Below are positions 58,800 to 64,000 of a stretch of DNA of 64,000 bases, in pieces. Below the pieces are notes generated by a model, which was not told where the DNA came from, did not search any database, and saw only the letters and a list, made by a program, of their open reading frames with translations. Made by a program: the position numbers and the translations under genes. How positions within the stretch are numbered: position 1 is the stretch's first letter; each line of letters begins with the position of its first letter. The DNA lies in the NCBI GenBank assembly GCA_037043455.1, contig JAWPHD010008283.1:1-64000 (forward strand), written 5' to 3'. The stretch comes from Cyrtodaria siliqua. Its lineage: Eukaryota; Mollusca; Bivalvia; Adapedonta; Hiatellidae.

Positions 58800-60350
58800 T
58801 GTTGTCACAAAATGTCACGGGTAGAGCGTACTGGTCGTATATAGCTCTTGTATCGGTTACACCCAAAAATCTATTGTTCGAGTTGAAACAATTTCACAAT
58901 ATTCATGATCTATTCATGTAACACGTAAAAGCGTGCACATTTTAAGTGGCCGCCAGAGAGGCCGTGTCATAAGTTTAGTTTTGTGCTAATGCATGTAAAC
59001 GGATAGGTATATTTTCCTTAAACGGCAAAATTGTATAAGGGGCCTCTCGTGTATATTCAATACTGTAGATTTAGCCACGTTTGTCACGGACTGAACGGGG
59101 GAAATAATGATTTGGGCGTAATGTTTGCTATAAAACCCATTGTCTTCTAGCTTTCGCCGGGATCATCGATAGTACTTTGTTGGAACAGAGATTGGACGGC
59201 AAATTTCATAGGCAACATGTGGTTAGTAATTTTATTAAACTTTTATCGTATATTTGTATTCAGTGGGCGGCGCCATCTTGTTTGGCGGTTACGACATCCG
59301 GTTAGCATTGATGTTTCTCAAACATAACTTTAGACTAGCATATGATTTTGAAGTTACTATATTAGATGTAATTATTGTAATTGATCATTAATTGTAAAAC
59401 AATATTAATTTGATAACAGTGGATAATAGGTGCATTAGTTAACGTTGGCGTATAACTCGGTGATTGTAATACACGATTGTTAACATTAGTTAACAATGAG
59501 ATGAGTGACAAGAATAAATGCGTGCATGCATAACTCAGTGAGTGTAATATATGAGTAATTTGATCATGTTTATATTACGTGTATTAGGGGCATTGATTAA
59601 CAGCGACGTACATAGCGTATACATGGCGTTGTAGAATATGTATACATTGCTACTCATCATTAGTACAGCTTACATATATTGATTGAATAATGATTTGTTT
59701 GGGTAATGGTAATTATGCAAGATTGTTATGTTTGTCAACCGACATCTAAAACGTATGTATAATTACAGCCTAAGCCATCCAGGATATAAGCCATCCAGGG
59801 TTGGAGTAAGCCATCTAGGTTTGGATATCCAGGAGTGGAGCTAAGCTTCCACGACTAACGTTACAAGCGGTGGAGACGGTCCCCGTACCTGCGCAGCCAG
59901 GTTTTACTAACGACAACCCCCGGGACACAAGGTGGGCCCGTTACCAGTCCTCACTGGAGGAATATCATTCACAATCTCAGTGGAGATTAACTATCATTGC
60001 ATCGCGTCATCAACCCTTACAGAAGGCATTTGATGACAATCATCCATTGAATTCGCGCATCATCATCTTCATGAGCTCTCGCGCATCACAGTTATCGCGC
60101 TAGATCAACATTGTTATAGCTTTAACAACACTTTAGTGTCTTAGACATTCAGTATTTATAACAATACTAAGAACGTCTTAAACGTTCAGGAGAACATTCT
60201 TTTCATAGTTCATTTGTGTATTCGCTTGTTTTTTTAGATAATTGTATATATATTAAACATATTTTAAAAGTTGCATTAAACTATGTAAATGCATTCACCG
60301 TCATTGATTCTTTCCTGAGTTAGCCCAACCACTAAGGTCATCCTGTGACA
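58800..60350 (+). repeat. LTR 3
   Basis: 1,551 bases with the same ends as LTR 2. Private change: ATTACGTGTATT near 59,576 (ATTACATGTATT in the other two). Confidence 0.93.
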
Positions 60351-60909
60351 ACTGGTGTCAGAAGTGGGATTTTGGGCGACTACGGAGGGAAAGAATCAAT
60401 AAGTGATCTTTATTATGATATACTAAATCTCTACTTATTATTTTAGAATTGTGTACCACCCTCTGATCCATCAAGGCGACTGTCGACGATCACGGCCACA
60501 GCTTGGAAGACAAGTCAAGACACGACAAGGGTAGGGTGAGTCCAAACTGTTGTTTTGTCCGTTCTTTCCTTGGCGCGAGGTCGCAGTGGTCTACACGAGT
60601 GGGTCTGAGGCACTTTTGCTCAATAATTTGGGTGTTTGTTTTTACCTCCCTTGATATACATATAGTATCCAATTAGGTTGGCGAACAAGACGTTCTACTC
60701 ATGTTGTGACACTCGAGTATACTTATATTGATGGGAGAAGTAAATATACATGTACATGTTATACACATTTCGATGATTGTTTAAGGTTTATGTCCAATAT
60801 CAAATTAAGATATTTTATGTAGTGTATATGTTTTGTAGAAGCTAGATACTATCTATACATAACCGTTAGGAGTTAGCGCTAGTACAAATGTGTATGTAAC
60901 TTGTCCGAT
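60351..60909 (+). mobile_element. Truncated third Gypsy leader
   Basis: Primer-binding site (60,353-60,370) and untranslated leader equivalent to 45,935-46,493. The match ends at TTGTCCGAT, about 110 bases before the Gag start codon; Naiad sequence follows. Confidence 0.9.
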
Positions 60910-63810
60910 AATGATGCTACTAAAAGCTTTACAATAAAAGTTAGACATATTTCAGAACGTAAGTGGATGAACAATTTGCAGGCACCATATCCACTCGGCC
61001 TTAATGACAATATTTATCAGCAAGGAAATATTTCAAAAGATCCTAATATTGACATTTTTTCTATATTTTCTATTCGAAAGTGTAACTAGGTCTAGGTCTC
61101 ATGGTCGTAGGCGTAATGCTAAGATCAAACGTAAATCGCGTGTAATTATTTCAGTCGCTGATTTTAATACTAATTTTAAACAGTCTGGAAAGCATTGTAT
61201 GCTTACACGACTTACCTATTTGTCCACTTCTTCACTTAAGTTGATCGACGAGGAAGCTGACACAATTTTCATTCGTACAGATCCCTTGCATAACACTTCT
61301 TCCATAATTCAAAGCTACACACAACATGTCCTCCGACCCCATATTGTCAAGGAGTCTGATCACGTCAGGCATTTTCTAACAATACTATATCTTAATAAAG
61401 GTATTGATTCCATTGACATGCCTAGTATTTTTCGAGATAGTCATGTAGTTGATTATATCCATAAATATTTCAAAAATTCCGAAAGTCCTGTAATTTGTTA
61501 TAGGTATAAAAAACATATTTGAACTATTGTTTTCAACTACAACACAATATTTTCAGACCTTGATATAGTAAATAACACTCCCAAGGAATGTGAATGTAAC
61601 TTACACATCACAAGATTGCTATGCTCCAGCAGGTCATGTCATCACTGGTAATTTTGATATTGTTGATAAACGTATTCGGCATCTGTTTTCGAAAGGTCCT
61701 AAGTATAGATTCATCTTTCGATTTTAATGCCTGTCATGCTCAGATCGCCCAATTCATTGAGGAGTTTAGTATAAAATGGTGTCGTAGAGAACATGCGGAC
61801 CCACACTCTCTTTCTACGTCACTTAGTTGGAAAAAGTCAGTTTTTTAAAATTATACATACATGTATTAATTGTTATAATGCTAACTACTCTTTACTTCCT
61901 CCGAGACCTATATTTTCCTTTCGTAATTTAATATCGGGAATTCAAGAATTTCATAATACACTTGTTTTACATGTAGTACCTGCTGATAAAGCAGCTAATA
62001 ATGTAATTATTGCTTGACGCCTACATTTCGTCAAAGTTTTATCTCTGGAACTCGGTAGCACTCATTCGTATACTCAGTCCTACTGAGGATGATGTTGTTT
62101 CCACACATATCACTCGATGCACTTCTTTCAAGGCTGGGTAGACGAAAAGCAGAACAAACTGCCAACTATGTACTGGATTCCTAAATTACATAAAAATCCG
62201 TATAAGGCCCGCTTTATTTCGAATTCTAGTGCCTGCACCACCACCCACAAACATTTCCAAACTTTTAACTTCTTGACTTACTGCCTTTAAAGATCACGTT
62301 AAACAATATTGTGATAAAACTTATGAAAACTCTGGGATTAATTTGTATTGGTCTACTAAAAATTCAGGAGACTTTCTGATAAAATTTGCAATAAACGTCA
62401 AGTTTCATCTATAAGCACTTATGACTTCTCTACACTATATACAATTTTATCACATCCCCTTATCAAAGACAAGCTTATTGCTCTTAATCAAAAAAACATT
62501 TGCTAGGGAAACTATTACATTTTTGGCCTGTAAAACATTAAAGCGTTTTTTACTAACGGCAGTTTAGACAATTACACTATGTGGACTTGCAAAGAAGTTT
62601 GTGAAGCAATCATCTTCCTATTAGATAATATTTTCATCAGGTATGGAACAACCGTTTATAGACAAATTGTCGGTATCCCTATGGGTACGAACTGTGCACC
62701 ACTTGTCGCAGATTTGTTTTTATATTGCTATGAAAGTGATTTAATGATGAGTCTTTCACCAGATACCCAGGCAGATTTTATTGAAGCCTTTAATGACACA
62801 TCTCGGTATCTGGATGGCATATTGAACATTGACAACCCTTTCTTTCTACTATGGTTAATAATATATACCCTAAAGAACTTCAACGTAACAAAGCTAATAT
62901 TTCCGAAACTAACGCTTCTTTTCTCGATTTACATCTCTCCATTGACAATGGTGACATAAATAGCAAAAAATATGGCAAGAGAGATGATTTAATTTTGATA
63001 TTGTTAATTATCCCCATTTAGATGGGGATGTTTCCTGAGCAATTTCTTATGGGGTCTATGTGTCTCAACTTATTCGTTTTTCTAAAGCTTGCACTCGAGT
63101 TGAGGACCTTAATATTCGTAATCTTTGTATAACTAAAAAGCTACTCAATGAGGGCTACCGTTACCATAAACTTTTTCATAAAACCTTTGCACAATTTTAT
63201 TATCGTAGCCCTGATCTTCATTCCAAATATAAAAGTAATTTATTTAAGAACTCTTCTGCGACAATGACTATCACAACCTGACTTTTATGGTGACGTGATT
63301 TCTATCAATTATTATCTTTGTTAAACTTGTTAAAAGGTTTATCAAAAGAGGTTATGACCCTATCGTTTTTGCATCGCACTGCATGCTTGGTAGCGGACCC
63401 ATTTACAGTTCGCCACTATGCTTTCCTCTTTATCTGTGCGATGACCGGACAGATTGTGGACCCTTTGATGACGTCTACCTAAAACCCAAAAGGACGGTGA
63501 CGTTTGATGTTTGTCTGCAATCTTGTCTTGTCATGCCCTCAAAGGTTTGTTCTCTTGTTGCTCTGGCTTCTGCCAAATCACTGATTACCTTCTTTGTGGC
63601 TTTCTGGGCTAACGTTTTTTGTATTTATATATACACGAGCATCTTTGTGTTTTACTTATATTGCCTATTAATGCTGCCTTGTTGGTTAGAGGTTCATGGC
63701 GGGGATTTCTTTATTTACACGGTCCCGTTTTATTGGGATTGCAGTAGGGTAAGTGTGAAGTTTGGTGCACCCTAGAACCTGGTTTAAACCCCCAGCGGCC
63801 TTTTTTGCCA
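60907..63810 (+). mobile_element. Naiad copy 2 (5' part missing), second copy of the 39.8-42.7 kb segment
   Basis: From GATAATGATGCTAC onward it repeats 39,764-42,666 with roughly a dozen substitutions, including the same frameshifts, the TGA codons equivalent to 40,377 and 40,872, and the CxC motif. The GIY-YIG core is missing because the junction falls inside the endonuclease C-terminal part. One change matters: the RT motif YLDD reads YLDG (GGC at 62,816-818), removing a catalytic Asp. Shared frameshifts show it is a DNA-level copy, not a separate retrotransposition. Confidence 0.88.
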
Positions 63811-64000
63811 CTGACTGTTCCAATGAATGAATGAATGAATGAATGAATGAATAAATGAATGAATGAATGAATGAATGAATGAATGAATGAATGAATGAAT
63901 GAAAATGAATGAATGAATGAATTAATTAACGAACGAACGAACGAACGAACGAACGAACGAACGAACGAACGAACGAACGAACGAACGAACGAACGAACGA
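63811..64000. repeat. Second copy of the GAAT/GAAC microsatellite, running off the window
   Basis: The same CTGACTGTTCCA junction as at 42,667 leads into GAAT then GAAC units, with different unit counts and a GAATTAATTAAC variant. The LINE body would lie beyond the window end. Confidence 0.9.

Larger units (their letters stand above)
44383..60909 (+). mobile_element. Ty3/Gypsy retrotransposon array (Gmr1-like domain order): LTR-int-LTR-int-LTR-partial int
   Basis: Three LTRs (44,383-45,934; 51,593-53,143; 58,800-60,350) alternate with two full internal regions and one truncated third. The repeat period is 7,207-7,210 bases: LTR 1,551 plus internal about 5,656. Sequence identity between units is very high; only scattered single-base differences were seen. 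The third internal region stops at 60,909, where Naiad sequence begins, so the 3' flank and any target duplication cannot be seen. Confidence 0.9.

Overview
Eukaryotic, intron-bearing, AT-rich DNA dominated by mobile elements. The best guess is a bivalve mollusc. The reasons are: exons of a multi-SRCR gene; Penelope-like elements of the Naiad type with UGA codons at cysteine positions (a combination published for clams); tRNA-derived SINEs with a body I recall from bivalve genomes; and an AGGTCA-rich repeat I also recall from bivalves. Species was not determined. There is no bacterial gene, operon or CRISPR array.

Layout. 0-15 kb: no intact host gene. It holds a dispersed repeat (60-511), 3'-end remnants of Naiad elements, one 5'-truncated minus-strand Naiad (6470 down to 3298) split by an insertion carrying a MITE and a 51-bp minisatellite, a LINE tail, a SINE, several foldback elements and a broken THAP-domain fragment. 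15-26 kb: a minus-strand APE-type LINE whose endonuclease half (24.6-26.0 kb, with a 2A-like motif near its N-terminus) and reverse-transcriptase half (15.3-17.3 kb) are separated by about 7.4 kb. That insert is flanked by the same 5 bp on both sides and contains two nearly identical 1.95-kb copies of a composite repeat. 27.5-27.9 kb: fragment of a LINE ORF1-like protein. 28.1-36.4 kb: the only host gene supported, a minus-strand run of phase-1 SRCR exons (four domains plus two decayed ones). 36.5-39 kb: no gene.

39-64 kb: a Naiad-type element with its GIY-YIG endonuclease upstream of the reverse transcriptase, interrupted near its 3' end by a LINE tail ending in (ATTC/GTTC)n. Then comes an LTR-internal-LTR-internal-LTR tandem of a Ty3/Gypsy element whose integrase lies before the reverse transcriptase (Gmr1-like order), and a third truncated internal region. 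At about 60,907 this third copy is fused to a second copy of the Naiad/LINE segment. The simplest reading is a tandem segmental duplication with a 21.1-kb unit whose second copy runs off the end of the window; an assembly join of two alleles is the main alternative.

The elements are nested, so insertion order can be partly read: Naiad first, the LINE inserted into its 3' end, the Gypsy tandem downstream, then duplication of the whole block. The Gypsy copies are almost identical in their LTRs, hence young, but each carries its own inactivating lesions. The Naiad open frames are interrupted by frameshifts as well as by UGA codons, so this copy is not intact even if UGA is read as selenocysteine.
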